Translations under genes and position numbers: made by a program
The notes under the pieces: model-generated
What the model saw: only the letters and a program-made list of their open reading frames with translations
The model's database searches: none
Told to the model about the DNA's origin: nothing
Shown here: in pieces, positions 19,635-29,389 of the stretch
Numbering within the stretch: the stretch's first letter is position 1
Layout of the letters: the number at the start of each line of letters is the position of its first letter
NCBI GenBank assembly: GCA_023242925.1
Contig: CP096134.1
Coordinates: 558,001-622,000, forward strand
Reading direction: 5' to 3'
Source of the DNA: Hyphomonadaceae bacterium JAD_PAG50586_4
GTDB taxonomy: Bacteria > Pseudomonadota > Alphaproteobacteria > Caulobacterales > Aquidulcibacteraceae
Length of the DNA stretch: 64,000 bases

Positions 19635-20824
19635 TGCGTGTCCCTCAAGCCCAGCACGCGTTTCGCGACCACGTTGAGGTTCACCTCAGTTGTGCCGCCC
19701 TCGATCGAATTGCCTTTGGAGCGTAGCCAGCCGCGCGTCACGGCTAGTTCGTCCGCGCCATAGCCTTCGCCAGCCCAGCCAAACGCGCGCGAGCCGGCGG
19801 CTTCCACCATTAGTTCGCAGCGATCGATATTCAGCGTCGCGCCTGCGACTTTGAACATGGACGTGATGTGGCTGACATTGCCGCCGGCCTTGGCTTCTTC
19901 GGCCGCGCGTTGCGCTGTCAGCGCGTAGGCACGCTCGAACATTTTGTGCTCGGCGATGCGGGCGCGCAGATCGCGGTCGTCCAGGCGGCCGTCCTCATCG
20001 AGGCCGACATTCTGCTTGGCGATGTCGACCACATCGGTGCGGGCGCCCGAGCCGAAGCCCGAAATGTTGCTGCGCTCATATTGCAGCAGACGCTTGGCGA
20101 TTTCCCAACCGCCATTCAGCTTGCCGACCATGTTCTCCTTCGCCACCTTCACGTCGGTGAAGAAGGTTTCGCAGAACGGAGAATTGCCGGAGATCAGCTT
20201 GATCGGCCGCGTCTCGACGCCCGGAGATGTCATGTCGATCAGAATGAAGCTGATGCCTTCATGCTTCACGCTCGTATCGGTGCGCACCAGGCAGAAGCAC
20301 CAATCGGCGTAATTCGCGTACGAGGTCCAGATCTTTTGGCCATTGATCAGCCAATGGTCGCCTTTGTCTTCGCACTTGGTTTGCAGGCCGGCGAGGTCGG
20401 AGCCCGCGCCCGGTTCGGAATAGCCTTGGCACCAACGGATTTCGCCGCGGATCGCCGGCGGCAAATGGCGCTTCTTCTGTTCTTCGTTGGCGTACTCAAG
20501 CAGCACAGGCCCGAGCATCCACAGACCAAACGAATAGAGCGGCACGCGTGCATTGATGCGCTTCAGCTCGCTCTGCAGAATGAGGTTTTCCTCTTTGCTG
20601 AGGCCGCCGCCGCTATATTCTTTCGGCCAGGTGGGCGCGGTCCAGCCGCGTTCGGCCATGCGGTCGAGCCAGAGCTTGGAATCCGGATTGGCGAATTTCG
20701 CGTTCCTGCCGCCCCAAACGATTTCGTCTTCCGATGTAAAAGTCGACCGCATCGAGGCGGGACAATTTTCTTCTAGCCAGGCCCGCGTCTCTTTGCGGAA
20801 CTGCTCGAGCTTTACGTCAGTCAT
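19631..20824 (-). CDS. Acyl-CoA dehydrogenase (first of a pair)
   Basis: 397 residues from the ATG at 20824 (protein TDVKLEQFRKETRAWLEENC); the longer frame to 20965 runs through the downstream end of the RND pump gene and is rejected. FAD and acyl-binding features: CQGYSEPGAGSDLAGLQ near 125, INGQKIWTSYAN near 155, and a C-terminal SIEGGTTEVNLNVVAKRVLGL that matches the usual catalytic and FAD tail. Paired, overlapping FadE-type genes often encode alpha2beta2 enzymes, as known for mycobacterial sterol side-chain dehydrogenases; that parallel is inference. Confidence 0.88.
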   Translation of the reverse strand: MTDVKLEQFRKETRAWLEENCPASMRSTFTSEDEIVWGGRNAKFANPDSKLWLDRMAERGWTAPTWPKEYSGGGLSKEENLILQSELKRINARVPLYSFGLWMLGPVLLEYANEEQKKRHLPPAIRGEIRWCQGYSEPGAGSDLAGLQTKCEDKGDHWLINGQKIWTSYANYADWCFCLVRTDTSVKHEGISFILIDMTSPGVETRPIKLISGNSPFCETFFTDVKVAKENMVGKLNGGWEIAKRLLQYERSNISGFGSGARTDVVDIAKQNVGLDEDGRLDDRDLRARIAEHKMFERAYALTAQRAAEEAKAGGNVSHITSMFKVAGATLNIDRCELMVEAAGSRAFGWAGEGYGADELAVTRGWLRSKGNSIEGGTTEVNLNVVAKRVLGLRDTQ

Positions 20825-20894
20825 CGCGCGTATCCTTCCCGGCGTCATTGTGCCTCGCGATTTGCTCGCGCGCCAGTCGCCGTAAGGTGAGGGC

Positions 20895-23800
20895 TTAAGC
20901 CGCCGCTTCCGCCTGATCTTTTGGCGCCAGCAGCAGATACATCGCAGGCGTGACGATCCGGGCAATTAGCGTCGAACTGATCAAGCCGCCAATGAGCACC
21001 AGCGCGATTGGCGAGAAAAGCGGTGAATCTTCCAGAAGCAGCGGAATCATCCCCCGATGGCGGTAGCGCTGGTCAGCAGAACCGGCAGGAACCGCACTTC
21101 GCCCGCGCGCTCGATCGCTTCCTCCAGCGGCGCCCGCGCGCCCGCATCTGGTTGGCGAACTCGACCAGAAGGATCGAATTCTTAATCTCGATGCCGATCA
21201 GCGCGATGAAGCCGATGATCGCTGTAAACGAGAGGGATTCGCCGCCGATCCAAAGCGCGATGAGCCCGCCCATGATGCCGAACGGGATCACAAACGCGAC
21301 CACGGTCATCACCGCAAACGAACCGAACTCCAACAGCAGCACCGCCAGGATGCCGAAGATCGCGATCATGATCGCGGGGCCGAGGCCCGAGAAGCTGCGC
21401 TCCTGCGCTTCGGCCTGACCGCCGAACGAGATCGTATAGCCGGCCGGCAGTGAAATCGCTTCCAAGCGCTCGGCGACATCGGCGGTGACGGCGCTAATAA
21501 GATAGCCGCTCTGCGTATAAGCGCTCACTGTCGCCGTGCGCTCGCGATCGACGCGATCGATCGAAGCAGGGCCCGCTTCCATTTGCGGATTGGAAATATC
21601 CGAGAGCGGCAGCGCCCCGCCTTGCCCGTTCCACACATAAAGCCGTGAGAGGTCAGACAGCGGCATTGCGTCCTCACGCGGCGCGCGCAGCACCACTGGG
21701 AACGCATCGCCCGTCGGATCGCGGAACTGCGACACCTGCGCACCGCCCACCGCGATGCGCAAATTCTGATCCACCGCGCCGGCGGGCACGCCGCGCAGTG
21801 CGGCTGCACCCTCGTTGATGTTCAGATCAAGATCGATCAGCCGCTCGGCCATTGGGTTGGAAATGTCGCGCGTGCCGGGCGTTTCGCGCACGATCAACTC
21901 CACCGCCGCCGCCAACTCCGTGACCGCCGCCAGATCCGCGCCGCTGACACGCACCGCGATCGGCGCTTCGATCGGCGGGCCGTTGGTGAAGCGGCGCAGA
22001 TTGATGCGCGCGCCGGCATATTGATCGAGCCGCGCGCGGATTTCTTCGATCTTGGCCATGCCTTCGGTGCGATGCCATTCATGGAAGCGCGCATAGACTT
22101 GGCCGACATTGGAAATCTGCTCAGGCGGAATCTCATTGTAGAAAATCTGCGGATTGCCGCGGCCCGAGTTCGAGAAGCGCCATTCGATGTCGGGATATTC
22201 CGAAAGCACCTGATCGACATAACGCACTGCGCGATCCGTTTCGCTGACGGCGGAGCCTTGCGGCGTCTGCACCTCGACCAGAAAATACGGGCTATCGTTT
22301 TCCGGGAACAGCGAGAAGCCCAAGCTTGGGATTAGGCCGAGCGAGAGCACAAAACCTGCCAGCCCCGCAAACACCGTCTTGCGCGGATGCATCAGCGCGA
22401 AATGCAGCGCCGGGCGGTAGAGATTGTGGATCACGCCCATAACGCCATCGAGCAGCGCGTTGGAATGACCTTGCGCGCTCTTGGGGAGGAGATGCGCGGC
22501 CATGAATGGAATGATGGTCAGCGCCACCACGAGCGAGGCCGTGATTGTCGCCACCACCGCGAGCGGCAGCGAGCGCACGAATGCGCCCGCCGCCTCGGGG
22601 AGGGCCATGATCGGCAGGAAGGCGAGCAGCAGCGTCGCCGTACAGCCGATCACGGCAATGTTGATTTCCTCGACGCCGGCAATCGCCGCATCGCGCGGCG
22701 TCAAACCCTCGCGCAAACGCCGCGCGATGTTCTCGGTCACGACGATCGAGTCATCGACCAACAAGCCCAAGGCGAGCACGAAGCCCGCGATCGAGAGCTG
22801 GTTCAGCGAAAAGCCCATCGCGTGCAGCACGACCACGCCAATCGAAAGCGACAGCGGGATCGAGACCATCACGACGATGGAGGCGCGGAAGCCCAGGGGA
22901 GGAGCGTCAGCAGAACAAGAAAAATAGCGATGCCGAAATCGCGGCCGAGATTGCCAAGCCGATGGCTCACGGTTTCGGACTGATTGAAGCCGCGCTCGAG
23001 CACGATGTTGCTGGGCAGCGTCGTCGCGAACGCGTCGATGCGGTTGTTCACGCCCTCAAGCACCGGGAAAATGTTCTCGCCCAGCCGCGCGCGCTGTCAC
23101 GAAGATCGCGCGCTGGCCATTGTAGCGCGTAATGTGCGCGCGCTCGTCATTGGCCCAATTCACCTCGGCCACGTCGCCTACGGTGACGACCGAGCCGCCC
23201 TCTGCGCGCAGCGGCACAGCACGGATTTCATCCAGACTGTTGAACGAGCCCGAAGCTTGCAGGTTAAACCGCCGTCCGCCAGCTTCGACTGCACCGATCG
23301 GCGTATCCGCACCCTCGCGCTGCAACGCGTCCGCCACCGCCGTCAGCGGCAAGCGATACGCCGCCAAGCGATCCAAATCCGCAGCCACCCGTACTTCAGA
23401 CGGCGGCGCGCCCCACACTTGCGCCTGCTGCACGCCCGGCGAGCGCTCCAATGAATCGCGCAACGCCTTCGCGTAACTCTCCATCTGCCGGAACGAGGCG
23501 TTGTTGCTCACCAACGCGATTTGCACGATGCTTGTCTGTGCCGGATTGAAGCGGCGCGGCGTGATCGAAACGATGCCTTCGGGCAGCGAATTGCGCACCA
23601 CGTTGAGTTCGCGCACGACTTCGCCGAACTTCTCCTCCGGGTCCGCACCCCACGCGAACTCTACCGAAATCACTGCCAAGCCCGCGCGGCTCGACGAATT
23701 CAAATCCTGGATGTCTTCGATCGAATTGATCGCGTTCTCGATCGGTACGGCGACCAGCCGTTCCATCTGCTCAGCATCCGCGCCCGGCAGCACCACAGCG

Positions 23801-23943
23801 ATCGCCACGCCCGGAAATTCAACGATCGGGTCTTCCGATTTCGGAATTGCCTGCACCGCGCCCCAGCCGAGCGCGATCAGCAACGCAAACAGCACCGAGG
23901 TGAATTGCCACCGGTCAACGAAGAAGCGGGTGATGGCCTGCAT
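20895..23943 (-). pseudogene. Second RND efflux pump, four single-step frameshifts
   Basis: Inner-membrane RND transporter. Starts QAITRFFVDRWQFTSVLFALLIALGWG at 23943 and, reconstructed, ends APKDQAEAAA at 20897, about 1016 residues, normal for the family. Proton-relay segment GLLVDDSIVVTENIARRL and TM10 region IGIEIKNSILLVEFANQM are present. The frame breaks at about 23085-23095 (GC repeat), 22896-22899 (C-run in the coding strand), about 21128-21135, and 21051-21055 (G-run in the coding strand). Each is fixed by a one- or two-base change, and sequence on both sides is well conserved. Sequencing error is more likely than decay, but as given it cannot make a full pump. Follows its adaptor gene by three bases; no outer-membrane factor is linked. 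Confidence 0.82.
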
Positions 23944-23946
23944 GTT

Positions 23947-24972
23947 TTATGTGCCGGCCGCGATACGCACGGTGTCGCCGTCGCGCACATAAGCTGCACC
24001 CGCCGAAATCACGCGATCGCCAGGCTCCAGCCCGCTGATCACCATGACGCCGGCTTGCGTCACACCCGCCGTCGTCACCGCGCGCCGCCGCGCAACACCT
24101 TGCGCATCGACCACAAACACAATGCCTTGATCCGCGCGCGCATCGAGCAGCGACAGCGTCGGCACCATCAGCATCGCCGTTGCCGCCTCGCTGGGCGTCG
24201 CCGCGATTTCAACTTCCGCCACCATGCCCGAGCGCATGCCCTCAGTGCTTGCGATCTCGACTTCAACCTCGAACGCGCCGGTTGAATCATTGCCCTTAGC
24301 GCCCACGCGCGCCACACGACCCGTCCGAACAGCGCCCAGTTCGGTCACGCGCACCTGCACAGCATCGCCCACGCGAATCCGCGACGCTTCGGAGGAGGCG
24401 ACAGGCGCGCGCACGACGATGCCCGAGCGCGTTTCGCCAAACACCAGAATCGGCGTGCCGGCGTTCACGGTCTGCGATGTTTCCGCTGCGCGGCGCAGGA
24501 TCACGCCGTCGGCCGGCGCGGTCAGCACCGATGAATCGCTCGCGCGCTGCACGGCAAGCCGCGCATCGTCCAGGCGCGCTTCGGAGACAAAGCCGCGATT
24601 GTAGAGTTCTTGTGTGCGCGCCAGGTCGCGCTCGGCATTGGCGCGGGCCAGCGCCGCCTCATCCACATTCGCGCCGCCGCTGGTTCGTCGAAGGGTGGCG
24701 AGGCGTTGTCCGCGCCGCACGCTGTCGCCCGCGTCCACCAGCATGTCGCCCACGATGCCAGGCGCCGTGAAGGAAAGTTGTGGCTCGCGCTTATAGCCAA
24801 CCAGCCCGCTCGCCCGGACCGCGCCGGCGGCCGAAGCTGCGCCCACTTCGACCACTTGAACCAGCGGGCCTTCGGCGGCGGCGGGCGCGTCCGACTCAGC
24901 CGCGCCGCATCCAGCCAGCGCTAAAGCGCTTCCGGCCAATGCAAGGGTTTGAAAAATTGCCGCTTTCTGCAC
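23947..24972 (-). CDS. RND efflux periplasmic adaptor (lipoprotein)
   Basis: 341 residues from a GTG at 24972. The signal has lipobox LAGC with the lipidated cysteine near residue 22. It has the adaptor order: short barrel-sandwich half (GIVGDMLVDAGDSVRRGQRLATL near 75), a brief helical hairpin (ERDLARTQELYNRGFVSEARLDDARLAV), second lipoyl half (LTAPADGVILRR) and a C-terminal barrel ending in VISGLEPGDRVISAG. Heads a two-gene operon with the RND pump downstream. Divergent TetR gene at 25098 is the likely regulator. Confidence 0.9.
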   Translation of the reverse strand: MQKAAIFQTLALAGSALALAGCGAAESDAPAAAEGPLVQVVEVGAASAAGAVRASGLVGYKREPQLSFTAPGIVGDMLVDAGDSVRRGQRLATLRRTSGGANVDEAALARANAERDLARTQELYNRGFVSEARLDDARLAVQRASDSSVLTAPADGVILRRAAETSQTVNAGTPILVFGETRSGIVVRAPVASSEASRIRVGDAVQVRVTELGAVRTGRVARVGAKGNDSTGAFEVEVEIASTEGMRSGMVAEVEIAATPSEAATAMLMVPTLSLLDARADQGIVFVVDAQGVARRRAVTTAGVTQAGVMVISGLEPGDRVISAGAAYVRDGDTVRIAAGT

Positions 24973-24999
24973 AGGCCACCTATTTGTCTGTGAAGCTTA

Positions 25000-25029
25000 T
25001 TGACATTATTCAGCGTTCACAAGCTTAAT
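25000..25029 (+). promoter_or_regulatory. Possible sigma-70 promoter for the TetR gene
   Basis: TTGACA at 25000-25005 is followed after 18 bases by CTTAAT at 25024-25029. The heptamer AAGCTTA occurs twice (24993-24999 and 25021-25027), flanking the -35 box, and could be half of an operator. Lies in the 125-bp divergent spacer between the adaptor and tetR. Weak evidence. Confidence 0.35.
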
Positions 25030-25097
25030 CGGAACCGCCGGCCCAAAATTCGTGGGCGACCCTAGACACTGTCAAGCCAAAGATCGAAAGTACTCGC

Positions 25098-25712
25098 GTG
25101 ACAGCCGTTCAAAAGACCGCCGCTCGCTCCGCCGAAAGCCCGCGCCGCGCGCTGCTCGACGCCAGCCTTGATCTGATCGAAGCGGAGGGGCTTGAGGGCT
25201 TTTCCATGCGCGAGGTCGCGCGCCGCGCCGGCGTCAGCCACCAAGCGCCCTATCATCATTTCCCCGACCGTGAATCGATCCTCGCCGCCATCGTCGCTGA
25301 AGGCTTCGAGCGTCTGCGCGCTGATAGCCTCGCCGCTGTCGAAGGGGAGAGCGATCCCGCCTGCCGCTATCACGCGCTCGGCCGCGCCTATGTGAAATTC
25401 GCGCTCAGCAATCCCGCGCACTTCAAACTGATGTTTCGCTCCGAGCTCGTGCGCGAAGACAAACACGAAGAAGCCAAAGCCTGCGCGCAATCGGCGTTCG
25501 ACGTGCTCGTCGGCATTGTCGACGACGTCGCCATAACGCGCACTGGCGAACGCGACCCCGCGCTTATCTTCGCCTCATGGTCAATGGTCCACGGCCTCGC
25601 CACGCTCATGCTCGAAGGCAAACTCGACAAGCACTTCGGCGCAAGCATGGACTCGCGTCTAGCCGGCGCGGATAGCGTGCTGAAAGTGCTGGAGCGGGTT
25701 GTGAAGCCTTAG
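25098..25712 (+). CDS. TetR family regulator (WHG-type C-terminal domain)
   Basis: 204 residues from a GTG at 25098. N-terminal HTH at about 18-65: ALLDASLDLIEAEGLEGFSM, then VARRAGVSHQAPYHHFPDRESIL. The C-terminal half has YVKFALSNPAHFKLMFRSEL, the pattern of the WHG ligand domain found in many drug-efflux TetR proteins. Divergent from the second RND adaptor-pump pair, so most likely its repressor. Confidence 0.88.
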   Translation: MTAVQKTAARSAESPRRALLDASLDLIEAEGLEGFSMREVARRAGVSHQAPYHHFPDRESILAAIVAEGFERLRADSLAAVEGESDPACRYHALGRAYVKFALSNPAHFKLMFRSELVREDKHEEAKACAQSAFDVLVGIVDDVAITRTGERDPALIFASWSMVHGLATLMLEGKLDKHFGASMDSRLAGADSVLKVLERVVKP

Positions 25713-25716
25713 TAGC

Positions 25717-26479
25717 TCACACTGCGGCGCGCGACGCTGCTAAAGGCGCTTCGGGCCAAGCTACGGCGGGTAGGCTCGCAAGACCGGGCTTTGCGAACAA
25801 ATAGCCCTGCATCAAATGCACGCCCAGCTCGCGTAGCGCCTCGTATTCGCCGAGCGTCTCTATGCCTTCGCAAATCGGGGTCACGCCCAATTCGTGCAGC
25901 ATTGTGAGCGTGTTGCGTACGATGGTGCGCTTCACGGAGCTCTTTTCGATGTCGCGAATGAGCTCCATGTCGAGCTTGACGAAGTCGGGCTGAAATTCCG
26001 ACAGGAGACCTAGACCGGCATAACCGGCGCCGAAATCGTCGATCGCAGTCTTGAACCCCATTGCGCGATAGCTGCGCAGAATGTTGAGCACGTGCGCGGA
26101 ATCCAGGCGCTCAACCTCGGTGAATTCGAAGATGATCTTTTGCACCGGAAAGCCCGTGCGCATCGCCGCCGCGAGCGTGAGGCGTATGCAGGCGCGCGGT
26201 TCATAGACTGCGTTGGGCAGGAAATTGATCGAGAGAAACGCGCCCTCGGCGGCAAGCTTCAAGTCCGCGGCAAGCTCAATCGCCTTAACACGGCAATTCT
26301 GGTCGAAGGCATAGCGGTTCTCTGCCGACACCTCCGCGAGGATCGCGCCTGCACTTTGTCCCGCTTCTCTCGTACGCAAACGTACGCTTGGATCGGACAT
26401 CGACTATAGGGTGAAACGCCATGGTGATGGGCGTCTCAAACAGCGCGCCCCCACGGCATCCTTCGCAAGCGGCGGTCAT
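25717..26479 (-). pseudogene. EAL-domain protein with the EAL motif deleted
   Basis: Stand-alone EAL (cyclic-di-GMP phosphodiesterase) protein broken near its start. One frame from ATG 26479 reads a CEGCRGG prefix, then ITMAFHPIVDVRSKRTFAYE, the normal EAL entry. The next frame reads EAGQSAGAILAEVSAENRYAFDQNCR and runs on through IDDFGAGYAGL, DFVKLD and CEGIET to the stop. Between them (about 26364-26372) the codons for A-L-V-R of the E-A-L-V-R motif are missing; an 11- or 14-base deletion fits. The remaining frame opens at ATG 26400 and would give a 227-residue product lacking the catalytic glutamate strand. Metal residues downstream (DDFG, E of CEGIE) remain. Confidence 0.75.
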
Positions 26480-26592
26480 TCTGAGCCCTGGTGATGGAAG
26501 CTGCCACCACCAAAGCTTACACAAGATCGCTAAAAGAAAGGTGAGCGGGTGTGTTGTTTACGTCCGCTTCACCATCTCTGCGCCGGGCTGCC

Positions 26593-27873
26593 TCACCGCC
26601 ACAAAGCCGGCAGCGTCAGCGACAATTCTGGAATGAAGGTCACCAGCAACAGCACGGTCACGGCCGCCAGGAAGAACGGCCAGATCGATTTCAGCGCTTC
26701 CGTAATCGGTATCCGCCCGATCGCGGCGCCGACGAACAGCACCGAACCCACAGGCGGCGTTATCAGCCCGATGCCGGCGGCGAGCACCAGGATCACGCCG
26801 AAATGCAGTGGCTCGACGCCATAAGCGCGTGCGACCGGCAGGAAGATCGGCGTGCAGATGATGATCATCGGCGCCAGATCCATGAAGGTGCCGAGGATCA
26901 GCAGGATCACCAGGATCAGCAGCAGCACGAGGTGCTTCTCGTCGGTGATCGATTGTAGCGCCTCGACCGCCATCGACGGGATTTGCAGATACGCCATCAG
27001 CCAGCCAAACGCGCCGGCGGCGCCTATCACGAACAACACAGCGCCGGATGAGCGCGCCGCATGCGCCACAGCACCCGTAAACGCGCCCCAGCCCATGCCG
27101 CGATAGACCAGCATTGTCACCAGCAACGCGTAGATCACTGCGACCGCCGCGGATTCAACCGCGGTGAAAATCCCCGCGCGAATGCCGCCGAAGATCACGA
27201 AGATCAACAACAGGCCCGGGATCGCCGCGATCAAACGCACGCCAATCGCGCCGAAGCCTGGAAATGGCTCGGTCGGATAATTGCGCGCGCGCGCCATGAA
27301 ATAGGCCGCGCCCATGATGCCGATCGCCAGCAGCAGCGCCGGCACAATGCCGGCTGCGAAGAGGTCGGCGATGGACACGCCGCCGCCGGCAATGGCCGAG
27401 AACAAAATCAAATTGTGCGAGGGCGGCAACAACAGCGCGACCAGCGCCGAGGTGACGGTGACGTTGACCGCGTAATCCTTGCCGAAGCCGCGCTTCACCA
27501 TTTGCGGGATCATGGTCGAGCCGATCGCCGATACATCCGCCAGCGCCGAACCTGACACGCCGCCGAACAACGTCGAGGCGACGACGCTCACTTGCCCCAA
27601 GCCGCCGCGCAAATGGCCGACCAGCGAAGAGGCGAGCGAGATCAGTCGCTCGGATATGCCGCCGCGCAACATCAATTCGCCAGCAAAGATGAAGAGCGGA
27701 ATGGCCAGCAACGACACCTTGCCGAAGCCGGACGCCACTTGTTGCACAACGACGATCGGGTCGAGGCCAATATAGAGCACAGCCGTCAAAGTCGCGGCAG
27801 CAATCGAGAACGCCACCGGCACGCCGATGATCAGCAAAAAGGCGAAGACGCCAAAGAGGATCGCGATTTCCAT
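26593..27873 (-). CDS. dctM: TRAP transporter large permease (DctM)
   Basis: 426 residues from ATG 27873 (protein EIAILFGVFAFLLIIGVPVAF); upstream extension would run into dctQ. About a dozen hydrophobic helices and DctM signatures: FGGVSGSALADVSAIGSTMIPQM near 110, LLPPSHNLILFS near 155, GTFMDLAPMIIICTPIFLP near 330 and GLITPPVGSVLFVGAAIGR near 375. Known role: sodium-driven membrane subunit of TRAP uptake. Last gene of the hydratase-dctP-dctQ-dctM operon, four bases after dctQ. Confidence 0.93.
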   Translation of the reverse strand: MEIAILFGVFAFLLIIGVPVAFSIAAATLTAVLYIGLDPIVVVQQVASGFGKVSLLAIPLFIFAGELMLRGGISERLISLASSLVGHLRGGLGQVSVVASTLFGGVSGSALADVSAIGSTMIPQMVKRGFGKDYAVNVTVTSALVALLLPPSHNLILFSAIAGGGVSIADLFAAGIVPALLLAIGIMGAAYFMARARNYPTEPFPGFGAIGVRLIAAIPGLLLIFVIFGGIRAGIFTAVESAAVAVIYALLVTMLVYRGMGWGAFTGAVAHAARSSGAVLFVIGAAGAFGWLMAYLQIPSMAVEALQSITDEKHLVLLLILVILLILGTFMDLAPMIIICTPIFLPVARAYGVEPLHFGVILVLAAGIGLITPPVGSVLFVGAAIGRIPITEALKSIWPFFLAAVTVLLLVTFIPELSLTLPALWR

Positions 27874-27877
27874 GAGC

Positions 27878-28366
27878 TTAGGCTTCCTTCTCAGGATCGC
27901 CCGCGACCAGGCGTTCGAGTGCAAAGAGCGCGATCAACGCGCCGCCTAAGCAAATGCCGATATAGGAAAGCCCCTCGGGCGCCGGCGCGCCGGCCATCGG
28001 AATGTCCCAGGAATCGAGCATGAGATAGCCGCCGTAGAAGGCGAGTGCGGCGCCAAACCCGAGCGCGATCAGGCGCGCCAGCGCTCTGAACGCCATGCGC
28101 AACGGCGCGGGCGCCGATTCAACGAAAGTCGGAAAATTGAAATGGCTCTCGCGCCGCACAGCGACCGCTGCGCCAAACAATGCCGCCACACTCATCAAGA
28201 TCAGCGCCACCGGTTCGGTCCAGCCTGGCGAGTCATTCAGCGCGTAGCGGCCGATCACTTGCCACGCCAGCACCAGCACCAGCACGCAAAGCGATGTCGC
28301 AGCAATCGCGATGGCGGCCTTGTCGAGCGCGGAGAAGGCGCCCGCGAGCGCTTTTGATCCCGCCAT
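27878..28366 (-). CDS. dctQ: TRAP transporter small permease (DctQ)
   Basis: 162 residues from ATG 28366 (an in-frame GTG lies just before it); GGGAGGGAG precedes the start. Four predicted membrane helices, with VLVLAWQVIGRYALNDSPGWTEPVALILMSVAALFGAAVAV in the DctQ style across helices 1-2. Helper membrane subunit for DctM. Sits between dctP and dctM on the minus strand. Confidence 0.9.
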   Translation of the reverse strand: MAGSKALAGAFSALDKAAIAIAATSLCVLVLVLAWQVIGRYALNDSPGWTEPVALILMSVAALFGAAVAVRRESHFNFPTFVESAPAPLRMAFRALARLIALGFGAALAFYGGYLMLDSWDIPMAGAPAPEGLSYIGICLGGALIALFALERLVAGDPEKEA

Positions 28367-28399
28367 CACTCCCTCCCCAACGTCGCCGTTTCGGCGTTC

Positions 28400-29389
28400 T
28401 TATGCCTGCGCCTCGATGCGGCGCACTACACGCGCGATCGCCTCGTTTTCCAGATAACGCTGTCGCATCGGCTCCACCGCGCGACGGAATGCTTCTTTGT
28501 CCGCTTGATTTGCTTGCACGCCCGCATCGAGCACGGTCTGGCGCGCGTTCGCTTGCTTCGTGTCCCAAAGCCCGCGCATCACCGCGACCGAGTCTTGGGC
28601 CTTCGCCAGGATCAGCTCCTTGTCGCGCGCAGAGAACGTGTCGAAACGCTGCTTCGACATCAGTAGCGCTTCCGGCGCGCAGCAATGCTCGGTCTCGGAC
28701 CAATAGCGCGCGACTTCGTATTGGCGCGTCGATTGGAACGTCGCCCAATTGTTTTCCGCCGCATCGATCAGGTGCGTTTGCAGGCCGGTGAACACTTCGC
28801 CGAACGGGATCGGCGTCGCGTTCGCGCCCATCGCGTCGAGCATGGACATGAAAATGTCGGCCCGCGGCACGCGCACTTTCAGCCCGCGCATATCCGCCGG
28901 CGTGTGGATCGGGTGGCGTGCATTATACATCGAACGCATGCCAGAATCGTAGAAAGCGAGACCGATCAGACCGCGCCGCTCAAACGTCGCCAGAATTTCG
29001 CGGCCAACATCGCCATCGACGACGCGGCGCATGTGCGCTTCATCTTGGAATGTGTAGGGCAGCGCCAAAGGCTGCGTCGCTGGGAACATATTGTTCACCG
29101 CGCCGAGATAAACGCGCGCGATATCCAGGACGCCAAACCGCGCGAGGTTCACCGTGTCGGTCTCGTTGCCGAGTTGGCCCGACGGATAGAGTCGGAAATT
29201 GATCCGACCTTCCGTTTCGCGTGCGAGCTCGTCGCCGATCCAGCGCACGGCTTCGACGGTGGGATAGTCGCTGGGGTGAACATCCACCGCGGTCAGCGTG
29301 TGCGCGGACGGCGCGTTGGCGGCGGCTATACCAGCGCTGCCGACCGCCGCAACAGCGCCGGTGGTCAGCAACGTGCGGCGCGAAATCAT
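28400..29389 (-). CDS. dctP: TRAP transporter solute-binding protein (DctP)
   Basis: 329 residues from ATG 29389. The N-terminus SRRTLLTTGAVAAVGSAGIAAANA looks like a Tat or Sec signal peptide with twin arginines. DctP fold signatures: LGNETDTVNLARFGVLDIARVYLG, ALPYTFQDEAHMRRVVDG, and MRGLKVRVPRADIFMSMLDAMGANATPIPFGEVFTGLQTHLIDAAENNW, where the conserved Arg contacts a carboxylate ligand. Periplasmic receptor feeding DctQM. Together with the FAH-type hydratase and a LacI-type palindrome upstream, a sugar-acid (uronate-like) ligand is a reasonable guess, not shown. Confidence 0.92.
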   Translation of the reverse strand: MISRRTLLTTGAVAAVGSAGIAAANAPSAHTLTAVDVHPSDYPTVEAVRWIGDELARETEGRINFRLYPSGQLGNETDTVNLARFGVLDIARVYLGAVNNMFPATQPLALPYTFQDEAHMRRVVDGDVGREILATFERRGLIGLAFYDSGMRSMYNARHPIHTPADMRGLKVRVPRADIFMSMLDAMGANATPIPFGEVFTGLQTHLIDAAENNWATFQSTRQYEVARYWSETEHCCAPEALLMSKQRFDTFSARDKELILAKAQDSVAVMRGLWDTKQANARQTVLDAGVQANQADKEAFRRAVEPMRQRYLENEAIARVVRRIEAQA

